Below, piece after piece: positions 1-6,718 of a stretch of DNA of 7,964 bases. The notes under the pieces were generated by a model. That model saw nothing but the letters and a program-made list of their open reading frames with translations, did not search any database and had not been told where the DNA came from. The DNA lies in the NCBI GenBank assembly GCA_030731175.1, contig JANQUM010000139.1, forward strand, positions 1 through 7,964. The letters are read 5' to 3'. This DNA is from Spirosomataceae bacterium (GTDB lineage Bacteria > Bacteroidota > Bacteroidia > Cytophagales > Spirosomataceae). Every line of letters starts with the position of its first letter. Position 1 is the first letter of the stretch. The translations under genes were made by a program, and so were the position numbers.

Positions 1-691
1 GGCTTGGGTGAATCAAACCCTTGCTATCAAACATGAAAATGTTCTCGAATTTCGCTCCTAAAGACTGATAAAGACGCGTGCAGGATATTGCCGACGCTCC
101 CGCTCCGTTGACGATAATCTTTACATCGCTGATATTTTTTTCGACTAATTCTAACGCATTTAATAACGCAGCTGCACTAATTATTGCGGTACCGTGTTGG
201 TCATCGTGCATTACAGGAATGTTCAACTCGGCTTTGAGCCTTTCTTCTATCTCGAAGCACTCCGGAGCAGAGATGTCTTCTAAATTCACACCCCCGAATG
301 TAGGTTCAAGAATTTTTACCGTCCGAATAAATTCTTCAACGTCTTTGGTGTCGAGTTCGATATCAAAAACGTCAATATCAGCGTATATTTTGAACAATAA
401 ACCTTTGCCTTCCATGACGGGCTTACTTGCCGCCGGACCGATATCGCCGAGACCCAAAACTGCTGTTCCGTTACTGATAACGGCAACCAAGTTACCCTTT
501 GCGGTGTATTTGTAAACGTCTTCTGGATTGTTATGGATTTCCATGCAAGGGTCTGCAACTCCGGGCGAATATGCAAGCGATAAATCCCGTTGCGTAGCGT
601 ATTCTTTTGAAGGAATTACTTCTATTTTACCGGGTCTTCCCTTGGCGTGGTAATGAAGAGCGTCTTCTTTATATTTACTTGATGATGACAT
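1..691 (-). CDS. maeB: Malic enzyme, N-terminal 230 codons (3' end cut by window edge)
   Basis: Malic enzyme oxidatively decarboxylates malate to pyruvate and CO2 with NAD(P)+, in the cytoplasm. I translated the reverse strand from the ATG at 689-691; the frame stays open to the window edge. Visible landmarks are LSLAYSPGVADP at residues 37-48 (with the catalytic-type Tyr), the block VISNGTAVLGLGDIGP at 71-86 followed by ASKPVMEGK at 88-96, the metal-site region FGGVNLEDISAPECF at 132-146, DDQHGTAI at 163-170, and the start of the nucleotide-binding fold, VNGAGASA, at 194-201. The block pattern is that of bacterial malic enzymes of the MaeB/TME type. Many of those carry a C-terminal phosphotransacetylase-like domain of about 300 residues; whether it is present here cannot be seen, so the symbol is tentative. 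The gene follows dctA after 118 bases and would use malate that DctA brings in. Function is near certain; cofactor preference and domain fusion are unknown. Confidence 0.93.
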   Translation of the reverse strand, partial: MSSSSKYKEDALHYHAKGRPGKIEVIPSKEYATQRDLSLAYSPGVADPCMEIHNNPEDVYKYTAKGNLVAVISNGTAVLGLGDIGPAASKPVMEGKGLLFKIYADIDVFDIELDTKDVEEFIRTVKILEPTFGGVNLEDISAPECFEIEERLKAELNIPVMHDDQHGTAIISAAALLNALELVEKNISDVKIIVNGAGASAISCTRLYQSLGAKFENIFMFDSKGLIHPS

Positions 692-717
692 GAATAGATG
701 TAGGTTGTTTGAAACCA

Positions 718-725
718 CGAAGGTA
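718..725 (-). promoter_or_regulatory. Possible -7 box for the malic enzyme gene
   Basis: Read on the minus strand this is TACCTTCG, one mismatch from the Bacteroidota -7 consensus TAnnTTTG. It lies 26 bases before the malic enzyme ATG, which would give a leader of about 20 nt. I see no TTG/TTTG -33 element at the expected distance, so the call rests on a single short match. If real, the malic enzyme gene can be transcribed independently of dctA. Confidence 0.35.
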
Positions 726-809
726 AAGAGTTTTTTAGCTTTTTACGTTAACGGGTCTTTGATTGATACTTAAATTATATTTTTTTATACAAGAGAAAAT
801 AGCCAGAAA

Positions 810-2063
810 TCAGGGTTTATAATTGATATTATCTTCAAAAATATCTTCAGAAGATTGTACATTATCGAATGCTAACTCCATGGCGTTTCTATCAAAATCA
901 TTTTCATTGTTTGCAATCCAAATGGTGGCAACTCCGTTACCGATAAAATTGGTAATTGCCCGTGCTTCTGACATGAAACGATCAACGCCTAAAAGTAATG
1001 CTAACCCTTCAATCGGAATTACTTGCAGAGCTGTAAGTGTAGAAGCAAGTACCACACAACCACTTCCGGTTACGCCCGCTGCTCCTTTTGAAGTGACCAT
1101 TAGTACGCCAATTATGGTTAGAATCTGACTAAATTCGAGTTCGACGCCATAGACTTGAGCAAGAAAAAGCGTTGCCATAGAAAGGTAAATGGTTGTACCA
1201 TCAAGATTAAAAGAATAACCCGCCGGAACTACCAAGCCAACCACAGAGCGAGAGCAGCCCATTTTTTCCAGCTTTTCCATCAGTGAAGGTAGTGCCGCTT
1301 CTGAGGATGATGTACCGAGAACGATGAGTAATTCTTCACGAATGTAAACCAAAAACCGCCAAAGACTTATTTTGTAAGACTTCATGATTAGGTTAAGTAC
1401 TATAAAGATAAAAAGACCCATGGTAACGTAAACTGTAACCATTAACTTTCCGAGCGGAAGCAGGGTGTCAATTCCGTATTTTCCGATGGTGTAAGCCATG
1501 CCGCCAAACGCCCCGATCGGTGCAAAAATCATGACCCAATGAAGCACTTTAAAAACCCATTTCGAAATAGGAGTGAGGAAATCAACCACGCGTTGTTTTC
1601 CGCTAAACTTACTTAGAAAAATTCCGAAGAGAATGGAGAAAAGCAATACCTGAATAGTGAAATTTGATTTCAGAAAATCGAGCATACTGAAACCATTTTC
1701 TGCGGCTTCCGTAAATTTACTTACATCCGCTCCAGCGGTTGCGGTGGTTGCTACACCTTCGCCAGGAACTAAAATGTACGAAACAGCTAATCCGATAAGC
1801 AACGCAAATGTGGTGACAACTTCAAAGTAAATCAGAGCTTTTGCCCCAACTTTACCCACTTTTTTTAAGTCACCCATGCCGCTGATTCCCAACGAAATAG
1901 TCAGGAATATAATCGGGGCAATGAACAGTTTCACGATTTCGATAAAGCCTGTTCCCAGCGGTTGCATTTCTACCGCAACGTCTGGTTTGAAATGCCCGAG
2001 TAACGCACCGCTTATGATAGCGGTAAGCACCCAAAAAGTAAGGTTTGAAAAGATTTTTTTCAA
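810..2063 (-). CDS. dctA: C4-dicarboxylate:cation symporter, DctA type
   Basis: An inner-membrane symporter of the DAACS (SLC1/GltP) family that takes up C4-dicarboxylates such as succinate, fumarate and malate with protons or Na+. It has 417 residues against about 430 for E. coli DctA, and hydrophobic segments run through most of its length. Family marks are the serine-rich hairpin GTSSSEAALPS at 250-260, GYSFNLDGTTIYL at 282-294, TSKGAAGVTGSG at 324-335 and DRFMSEARAITNFIGNG at 361-377. The last matches the DctA form (SEARALTN) rather than the glutamate-carrier form (MGRT..N), which favours dicarboxylates over glutamate. The start is TTG (2061-2063): upstream codons back to an in-frame stop at 2088-2090 contain no ATG, GTG or other TTG, and the resulting N-terminus MKKIFSNLTF resembles known DctA N-termini. 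It begins 11 bases after the TIM-barrel lipoprotein gene, so the two are probably co-transcribed. The stop is TGA. Confidence 0.93.
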   Translation of the reverse strand: MKKIFSNLTFWVLTAIISGALLGHFKPDVAVEMQPLGTGFIEIVKLFIAPIIFLTISLGISGMGDLKKVGKVGAKALIYFEVVTTFALLIGLAVSYILVPGEGVATTATAGADVSKFTEAAENGFSMLDFLKSNFTIQVLLFSILFGIFLSKFSGKQRVVDFLTPISKWVFKVLHWVMIFAPIGAFGGMAYTIGKYGIDTLLPLGKLMVTVYVTMGLFIFIVLNLIMKSYKISLWRFLVYIREELLIVLGTSSSEAALPSLMEKLEKMGCSRSVVGLVVPAGYSFNLDGTTIYLSMATLFLAQVYGVELEFSQILTIIGVLMVTSKGAAGVTGSGCVVLASTLTALQVIPIEGLALLLGVDRFMSEARAITNFIGNGVATIWIANNENDFDRNAMELAFDNVQSSEDIFEDNINYKP

Positions 2064-2074
2064 TGTTTCGAACT

Positions 2075-3043
2075 TTATGATACGTATTTATTCATGAATC
2101 CGGCGTCTTTCTTTGCGTCCTCGAGCGGTGTAGAATTATCAAATCGTTCCTGCTCTACAATGAATTCCGTGATGCCGCTTGCTTTTGCAACTGGAAGTAT
2201 GGTATCGAAGTCGATTTGCCCCGTGCCTAAAACGCAAGAAGTTTGGTGCAACCAAAAATCGTCTTCATTGATTTCGATGCTTTCAATTTCGGTAATCCGT
2301 TCTGCTTTGTGTAAATCTTTAATGTGGCATAATTTATAACGCCCCGAATAATCGTTCAACCATTTTATTGGATCTTGCTTCGCTTTCACAACCCAATAAA
2401 GGTCCATTTCAAAATCAACTAAATCTTTGTCGGTATTGTCGAGTAATAATTTATAGGGAATTTGCTCATCTCCAACTTTCATAAATTCCCCGTGGTGGTT
2501 GTGGTAGCCCGCTTTCATTCCGAACTCTTTACATATTTCGCCTTGCTTGTTTAAGCCTTCGGCTATTTTCATCCATTCATCATAGGTTGAAATCGGGCCT
2601 GGAAACGGATTCGTCAAATACTGCATTCCGACACTTGCTGCATCTTCACAAAGTTTTTTAAATTCGCTTTCAAGGGCTGGATTTACGGTGTATTCGGGGT
2701 TGCAGTGGCTACCAATTGCAGACATGCCTTGCTCATCAAGGAAAGATTTAAAATCTGTAGGAGACATTCCCCAAAATATACCGGCTTCGCCGCCAAAACT
2801 TTCAATTTGCTTGTAACCAAAAGATGCAATCTCTCTCAGTGTAGCTTTAGCATCCTGAGCCATTTGCTCCTTTACCGTCCAGAGTTGAATTCCGTATTTA
2901 TCAATCGAAAAGTCAGGCTTTGAGGAAGTGGTATCTTCGCCATTTTCTGATGAGGCGGCACAACCAATTAGCTGTGAATATGCGAACGGCAAAGTAGCGG
3001 CTAATGCGGCTTTTTGAATAAATTTACGGCGGTTATAAGTCAT
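2075..3043 (-). CDS. Tat-exported lipoprotein with xylose isomerase-like TIM barrel (sugar phosphate isomerase/epimerase family)
   Basis: A 322-residue protein of the AP-endonuclease-2/xylose isomerase-like TIM-barrel family (PF01261 type). The N-terminus has a twin-arginine motif, NRRKFIQ at 4-10, a hydrophobic stretch and a lipobox LIGC ending at Cys28. It is therefore expected to be exported folded and lipid-anchored. The residues after the cysteine (AASSENGED) are Ser- and acid-rich, like the Bacteroidota lipoprotein export signal, so surface exposure is possible but inferred. Candidate metal and substrate ligands sit where the family has them: Glu81 or Glu86, His181/His183/His184 and Glu186 in GYHNHHGEF, Asp214 in FEMDLYWV, His240 and Asp243 in CHIKD, and Glu297/Glu299 in IVEQE. 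A Tat signal fits a metal-loaded enzyme that folds before export. Relatives isomerise or epimerise sugars, or act on oxidised (keto) sugars; the substrate here is unknown. The start ATG (3041-3043) gives a clean signal peptide. The gene lies directly before dctA. Confidence 0.85.
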   Translation of the reverse strand: MTYNRRKFIQKAALAATLPFAYSQLIGCAASSENGEDTTSSKPDFSIDKYGIQLWTVKEQMAQDAKATLREIASFGYKQIESFGGEAGIFWGMSPTDFKSFLDEQGMSAIGSHCNPEYTVNPALESEFKKLCEDAASVGMQYLTNPFPGPISTYDEWMKIAEGLNKQGEICKEFGMKAGYHNHHGEFMKVGDEQIPYKLLLDNTDKDLVDFEMDLYWVVKAKQDPIKWLNDYSGRYKLCHIKDLHKAERITEIESIEINEDDFWLHQTSCVLGTGQIDFDTILPVAKASGITEFIVEQERFDNSTPLEDAKKDAGFMNKYVS

Positions 3044-3159
3044 AATTATATTAAGATTTGATTATATTTTTACAATATTACAAAACAAAACGAACATGAT
3101 TATCTAAGTATCGACTAAATACCCATTCATATTCTAAGCAATTGTGATAAATTGAAAAT

Positions 3160-4677
3160 TTAGTTTGAAACTTCTGTTGTTTCGGGTGGAGCGTAAGAGA
3201 GTTTACGGAGAAAGAATACGTTTTTGGCGAGGTAATCTCCGCCGCTCGTTTTTGAGTTCATTCGCTTGTCGCCGTAAACCAAAAACGTCTGACCGTACCA
3301 TGCGAAGAGGTTAGAGGAATTTACGTCCACAATTTTTAAATCAGATTTGAGTGATTTCAAATCGTAACTCTGCATTGGCTGCACTTCGTTTTTACTGTTA
3401 ATTATGCTCGTTCTGATTACGCCGTCGTCTGGGTAAGCAAGCATATACCCGTCATCAATTTTCGTAAGTTGTGTAATATCGTTCAGTTGGCGGGTTGAAA
3501 CATTTCTGAGGTTGATACTATTACTCCAAACCATATTTCCGGCACGGTCAAATTCTCCGATAAACGTGTGCGAATAGTTAAATTGGTTGTAAATCTGCTG
3601 CCCTTCGCGGTAAGTACGGTAGCCCAAAAACATAGTACTATTGTTTGAGTTATACTCGGGGTAATAAATTTCTGCGATCATCAGCCATCCTTTCTCCGTT
3701 TTTGTTAGTTCGTGGAGGTGAATTCGTTGTCTGATTTTAAAATCTTTGCCTTTTTCTTGACGGGATTTAATTTTTTCCCGCATTCTTTTTTTGCGTTTTG
3801 GGGTAAGGTAATTTAGGTAATTATCTATGGAGGCGAAGTCGTAAAAGTTTCCCTCGTTTTGGGTCGTCAGGTCATTTACATAAAAACCGGTGGAATAACT
3901 AGAACAGTTGTCGGCGTAATTACCCACAAGTAACGTGCGGTTATCGTTAAAGTTTAGCAATGAACCGCCAATCGGGACGTTGTTTCTGTCGCCAATTTGA
4001 TAAGATCCGAGCAGTTTACCATCGTAAGAAAACTGATATATGAAGAAAAGGCATTTACGGGTATTTCTGATCAAAACGGCAAAATTTCCGGAGTCTTGAA
4101 TGTTCTCTAATCCCACAACTTTTAAATTATTGGAGTAAAGTTCTGGCAATACTTTGCTAGAGTTTTCAACGAAATTAAACACCTCCACTACCGCCCGGTC
4201 GTTATATGAGCCACCAAGAAGTGCCTTGCTACCATTAACGGTAAAGTGCTTTACGTTCATTCTGGTGAGTAAAAAAGACTCATAAGCTACTATCTGACCC
4301 GATAACTTGCTCAACCGCAAGATGCGGTAGCCACGTTCGCCGTCTTCTTGAAAAAAGAAAAACACGTATTCGTTCGCTGAAAAAGTGTGGGTTAAGTCAA
4401 AAGAGCGGGGTGGTTCATAAGAATGCCGCCAAACCTCTGTCAGGGTAGAATCGTAACGGATAAAATTTGTTGTAGCTTTTTTGCCGTAATTAGCGATAAC
4501 GTTTTCAACTAAAATCAATCCTTCTTCGTTTAGGGAAATCACCTCGATTTCCTGCATCATTTCGTTGTCGAGCGAGATCATTACCTCTTTCCCGATGTTG
4601 AGTTGGGCATTACAGATTACGCTGATTGAAGCAAAAATTATAAAAAGTAATGATTTTGGGGTCATAAAAAATGGCAT
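3160..4677 (-). CDS. Secreted protein of unknown function, 505 aa
   Basis: I do not recognise this family. The N-terminus is a Sec signal peptide: hydrophobic core LLFIIFASISVI at 10-21 and probable cleavage after CNA (22-24), before QLNIG. There is no lipobox. The mature part is rich in aromatic residues and short alternating beta-strand patterns (for example EYVFFFFQEDGERGYRILRL at 103-122 and GKLLGSYQIG at 220-229), suggesting a beta-rich, perhaps propeller-like, fold. That is inference. A strongly basic stretch, PKRKKRMREKIKSRQEKGK at 293-311, breaks this pattern and probably forms a loop or short helix. ATG at 4675-4677 gives MPFF before a second ATG at 4663-4665; the shorter form also has a complete signal peptide, so the start is uncertain by four codons. 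The gene lies 22 bases after the phosphoesterase gene and is likely the last of the pyrB-led operon. Being real is supported by length, signal peptide and gene spacing. Confidence 0.8.
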   Translation of the reverse strand: MPFFMTPKSLLFIIFASISVICNAQLNIGKEVMISLDNEMMQEIEVISLNEEGLILVENVIANYGKKATTNFIRYDSTLTEVWRHSYEPPRSFDLTHTFSANEYVFFFFQEDGERGYRILRLSKLSGQIVAYESFLLTRMNVKHFTVNGSKALLGGSYNDRAVVEVFNFVENSSKVLPELYSNNLKVVGLENIQDSGNFAVLIRNTRKCLFFIYQFSYDGKLLGSYQIGDRNNVPIGGSLLNFNDNRTLLVGNYADNCSSYSTGFYVNDLTTQNEGNFYDFASIDNYLNYLTPKRKKRMREKIKSRQEKGKDFKIRQRIHLHELTKTEKGWLMIAEIYYPEYNSNNSTMFLGYRTYREGQQIYNQFNYSHTFIGEFDRAGNMVWSNSINLRNVSTRQLNDITQLTKIDDGYMLAYPDDGVIRTSIINSKNEVQPMQSYDLKSLKSDLKIVDVNSSNLFAWYGQTFLVYGDKRMNSKTSGGDYLAKNVFFLRKLSYAPPETTEVSN

Positions 4678-4699
4678 TGTAAAATGTTCGTTTCACAAG

Positions 4700-5194
4700 T
4701 TACTTTTTTCCGAGTTTAATTAATTCAAAATTGGAAATTTTTTGATTGTCGATAGTCAACATGAAGGCTGTTTTGACCAAATGAAATCCTTGTTTACCCG
4801 CAGCTCCCGGGTTTACCAAAACCAACCCTTTTTTGTCTTTTTTTACAAGTAATTGGTGCGAGTGCCCATAGAGCAAAACGTGCGGTTTGTACAGCTCGAT
4901 TAACTCGCGAACCCTTGCGGTATAATTATCTATTTTACCGATGATGTGTGTCATCAAAAAACGAAGCCCTTCAAGTTCAAAAACTTCGTTTTCGACGGTT
5001 TCAATACGAATTTCACGGGAATCAATATTGCCGTAAACAACACGAATAGTTTTACCGAAAGATTTGATTTTGTCTAAAACTTCTAACGAGCCAATATCTC
5101 CAGCGTGCCAAATTTCATCGCTTTTGAGTGCGTAAGGTGTAAGTTGCTCATCCCAAAAGCTGTGCGTATCAGACAAGAACAAAACGATTTTCAT
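4700..5194 (-). CDS. YfcE/MJ0936-family metallophosphoesterase
   Basis: A small (164-residue) calcineurin-like phosphoesterase of the YfcE/MJ0936 type (Metallophos_2), normal in length for the family and with no signal peptide, so cytoplasmic. The two-metal site is complete: SDTH at 8-11 (Asp9, His11), HAGDIGS at 30-36 (Asp33), YGNID at 54-58 (Asn56), MTHI at 81-84 (His83) and YGHSH at 109-113 (His111, His113), followed by VNPGAAG at 127-133. Characterised relatives hydrolyse small phosphodiesters such as bis-pNPP and some cyclic nucleotides in vitro; the physiological substrate is generally unknown. Its ATG overlaps the TGA of nuoC in the sequence ATGA, which implies translational coupling. 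I see no obvious functional tie to complex I. The assignment to family is firm, and no more specific role can be read from the sequence. Confidence 0.92.
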   Translation of the reverse strand: MKIVLFLSDTHSFWDEQLTPYALKSDEIWHAGDIGSLEVLDKIKSFGKTIRVVYGNIDSREIRIETVENEVFELEGLRFLMTHIIGKIDNYTARVRELIELYKPHVLLYGHSHQLLVKKDKKGLVLVNPGAAGKQGFHLVKTAFMLTIDNQKISNFELIKLGKK

Positions 5195-5703
5195 TCGTAT
5201 TTGACTTTAATGCCGTGGTAAATATCTTGAGCTTGATAGTCTTTTCTGAGCGGATGACCTTCCCAATCTGCGGGAAGTAAAATTCGGCGTAAATCTGGAT
5301 GATTGACGAACAAGATTCCCATCAGGTCATAAGCTTCTCGTTCGTGCCAATCAGCGGTTTTCCAAATGGAAGTCAAAGTCGGAACTGAAGGTAAACCTTC
5401 TTGATTGGGCTCAGGAAAGACTTTTAGGACAATTTGCTCTTCGTTGAGCATGGAATATAAATGATAAATTACTTCAAACCGATTTTCTGAATCAATGCCG
5501 TTGTCAATGGCTGTAATGCATGTCAGCGAATCAAAAAAGAAATCTGGGTATTCATGTAAAAACTTACAAACCGTTAAGAACTTTTCGTTTTTCAGTACTG
5601 CAAAAGGTTGAATTGCAGTTATATCTACCGTTTCAAAAAGCGAATTATCATCGCTTAAATTGATTAGTTTTCGGGTGATTTCCTGAATGCGTTCGGCTGT
5701 CAT
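5191..5703 (-). CDS. nuoC: NADH-quinone oxidoreductase subunit C (complex I 30-kDa subunit)
   Basis: NuoC is a peripheral-arm subunit of respiratory complex I that packs against NuoD and NuoB/NuoI on the cytoplasmic side of the membrane. The 170-residue protein carries the complex I 30-kDa signature at 120-156: HEREAYDLMGILF, then HPDLRRILLPADWEG (135-149) and PLRKDY (151-156). Length is within the range for stand-alone NuoC, and there is no NuoD fusion. The ATG at 5701-5703 follows the pyrB stop by one base, and the A-rich run before it contains no Shine-Dalgarno sequence. The stop TGA overlaps the next gene's ATG. Neither nuoB nor nuoD is adjacent, which is unusual because nuoC normally sits between them. 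The rest of complex I must be encoded elsewhere if the protein works in it. Identity is secure; the odd part is the location. Confidence 0.95.
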   Translation of the reverse strand: MTAERIQEITRKLINLSDDNSLFETVDITAIQPFAVLKNEKFLTVCKFLHEYPDFFFDSLTCITAIDNGIDSENRFEVIYHLYSMLNEEQIVLKVFPEPNQEGLPSVPTLTSIWKTADWHEREAYDLMGILFVNHPDLRRILLPADWEGHPLRKDYQAQDIYHGIKVKYE

Positions 5704-5721
5704 TTTATTTTATTTTATTTT
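5702..5721. repeat. (ATTTT)4 tandem repeat over the pyrB-nuoC junction
   Basis: Four perfect copies of ATTTT on the plus strand (AAAAT on the coding strand) run from inside the last pyrB codons to the nuoC start codon. They encode the pyrB C-terminal end (..NKIK), supply its TAA stop and the single spacer base, and end in the first two bases of the nuoC ATG. Because the unit is 5 bases, gain or loss of one copy would shift the pyrB reading frame at its last residues and change stop-to-start spacing. Confidence 0.95.
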
Positions 5722-6631
5722 GTGCCAAAAGGTATAGTACCGCCATCCGAACTGCCACGCCGTTTTCAACTTGGTTAAGAATAATTGAATGCGGAGAATC
5801 TGCGGCATCGCTGCTAAGTTCAACGCCCCGATTAATTGGTCCGGGGTGCATCAATACAATTTCTTTGTCTAGCTTGTCAAGCATACTTTTATTTATGCCG
5901 AAAAATAACGCATATTCCCTCAATGATGGAAAGAATTTTATGTGTTGCCGCTCCAATTGTATGCGAAGCACGTTTGCCACGTCGCACCATTTTAGCGTTT
6001 CCAAGATATCGTGAGAAATGCTTACGCCTAATTTTTCTAAATGTTTTGGAATCAGGGTCTTCGGTCCACAAATTTGAACTTCTGCACCCATTTTTTTGAG
6101 GCAAAAAATATTGGATAAAGCCACTCTTGAATGTGTAATATCCCCAATTATAGCAATCTTTTTTCCTGCTAAATCTCCAATTTTTTCTTGCATTGAAAAT
6201 GCATCTAATAAAGCCTGCGTGGGGTGTTCGTGCGTGCCATCGCCAGCATTTATAATGTTGGCTTTTATGTGTTTTGCAAGAAAATGCGGTGCTCCTGGGC
6301 TGCTGTGTCGCATAACTACCATATCTACTTTCATAGATAAAATATTATTGACGGTATCAAGCAACGTTTCGCCTTTTTTAACAGAACTTCCCGAAGCAGA
6401 AAAATTGATCACATCTGCCGAAAGTCTTTTTTCGGCAAGTTCAAAGGATAATTTTGTGCGGGTAGAATTCTCAAAAAAAACGTTCGCAATCGTGATGTCA
6501 CGTAGCGAAGGTACTTTCTTTATCGGGCGGTTAATAACTTCTTTAAATTCTTTGGCGGTAGTAAGAATTGTGTGAATATCATCGGTGCTGATATTTTTGA
6601 TTCCCAGTAAATGCGGAGTGCTAATTGCCAT
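5705..6631 (-). CDS. pyrB: Aspartate carbamoyltransferase, catalytic subunit
   Basis: Catalyses carbamoyl phosphate plus aspartate to N-carbamoyl aspartate, the committed step of pyrimidine synthesis, in the cytoplasm. The 308-residue length is normal. The carbamoyl-phosphate site is FFENSTRTKLSF at 52-63 (STRT at 56-59). The 80s loop SGSSVKKGET spans 80-89 (Lys85/Lys86), and MRHSSPG at 107-113 carries Arg108. Further conserved blocks are GDGTHEHPTQALLD at 130-143, ITHSRVA at 165-171 (Arg169), VLRIQLER at 221-228 and MHPGPINRG at 261-269. All expected active-site positions look intact. The ATG at 6629-6631 matches the usual PyrB N-terminus and lies just behind a good Bacteroidota -7 box. The regulatory-subunit gene pyrI is not adjacent; nuoC follows after one base. 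It heads the transcription unit. Confidence 0.97.
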   Translation of the reverse strand: MAISTPHLLGIKNISTDDIHTILTTAKEFKEVINRPIKKVPSLRDITIANVFFENSTRTKLSFELAEKRLSADVINFSASGSSVKKGETLLDTVNNILSMKVDMVVMRHSSPGAPHFLAKHIKANIINAGDGTHEHPTQALLDAFSMQEKIGDLAGKKIAIIGDITHSRVALSNIFCLKKMGAEVQICGPKTLIPKHLEKLGVSISHDILETLKWCDVANVLRIQLERQHIKFFPSLREYALFFGINKSMLDKLDKEIVLMHPGPINRGVELSSDAADSPHSIILNQVENGVAVRMAVLYLLAQNKIK

Positions 6632-6647
6632 AACTTGTGCGTTCGGG

Positions 6648-6655
6648 CAAAGTTA
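6648..6655 (-). promoter_or_regulatory. Bacteroidota-type -7 box upstream of pyrB
   Basis: The minus strand reads TAACTTTG, a perfect match to the Bacteroidota primary-sigma consensus TAnnTTTG. It ends 16 bases before the pyrB ATG. Transcription starting about 5-7 bases further on would leave a leader of only about 10-12 nt, with no room for an attenuator or ribosome-binding site. A convincing -33 TTG is not visible; that stretch is mostly A and T. The likely target is the pyrB-nuoC-phosphoesterase-505 aa unit. Confidence 0.65.
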
Positions 6656-6718
6656 CTTTATAAGTGATAAAAAAGAAATATGTCGGGTTAATTATCATCA
6701 CCTGACCGTGCATTTCTA

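Noticed and set aside
78..515. Plus-strand open frame of 145 codons, and other plus-strand frames such as 823-1128 and 6096-6575
   Set aside because: Each lies antisense to a well-supported gene (malic enzyme, dctA, pyrB) and encodes no recognisable domain.
746..753. Palindrome CGTTAACG upstream of the malic enzyme gene as an operator
   Set aside because: Eight bases, single copy, no known regulator match; not enough to support an operator.
3073..3080. Minus-strand TAATATTG as a -7 box for the TIM-barrel lipoprotein gene
   Set aside because: It has a mismatch in the conserved part and no -33 partner, in a very A/T-rich gap where such matches are common. A promoter in 3044-3159 is likely, but I cannot place it.
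3139..3154. Inverted repeat CAATT-6 bases-AATTG downstream of the 505-residue gene
   Set aside because: A five-base A/T-rich stem without a T run is expected by chance in this base composition.
6669..6706. Possible terminator after the propeller gene: minus-strand GTCAGG and CCCGAC arms followed by a T-rich run
   Set aside because: The six-base stem has a mismatch and a 13-base loop, and the T run is interrupted; too weak to call.
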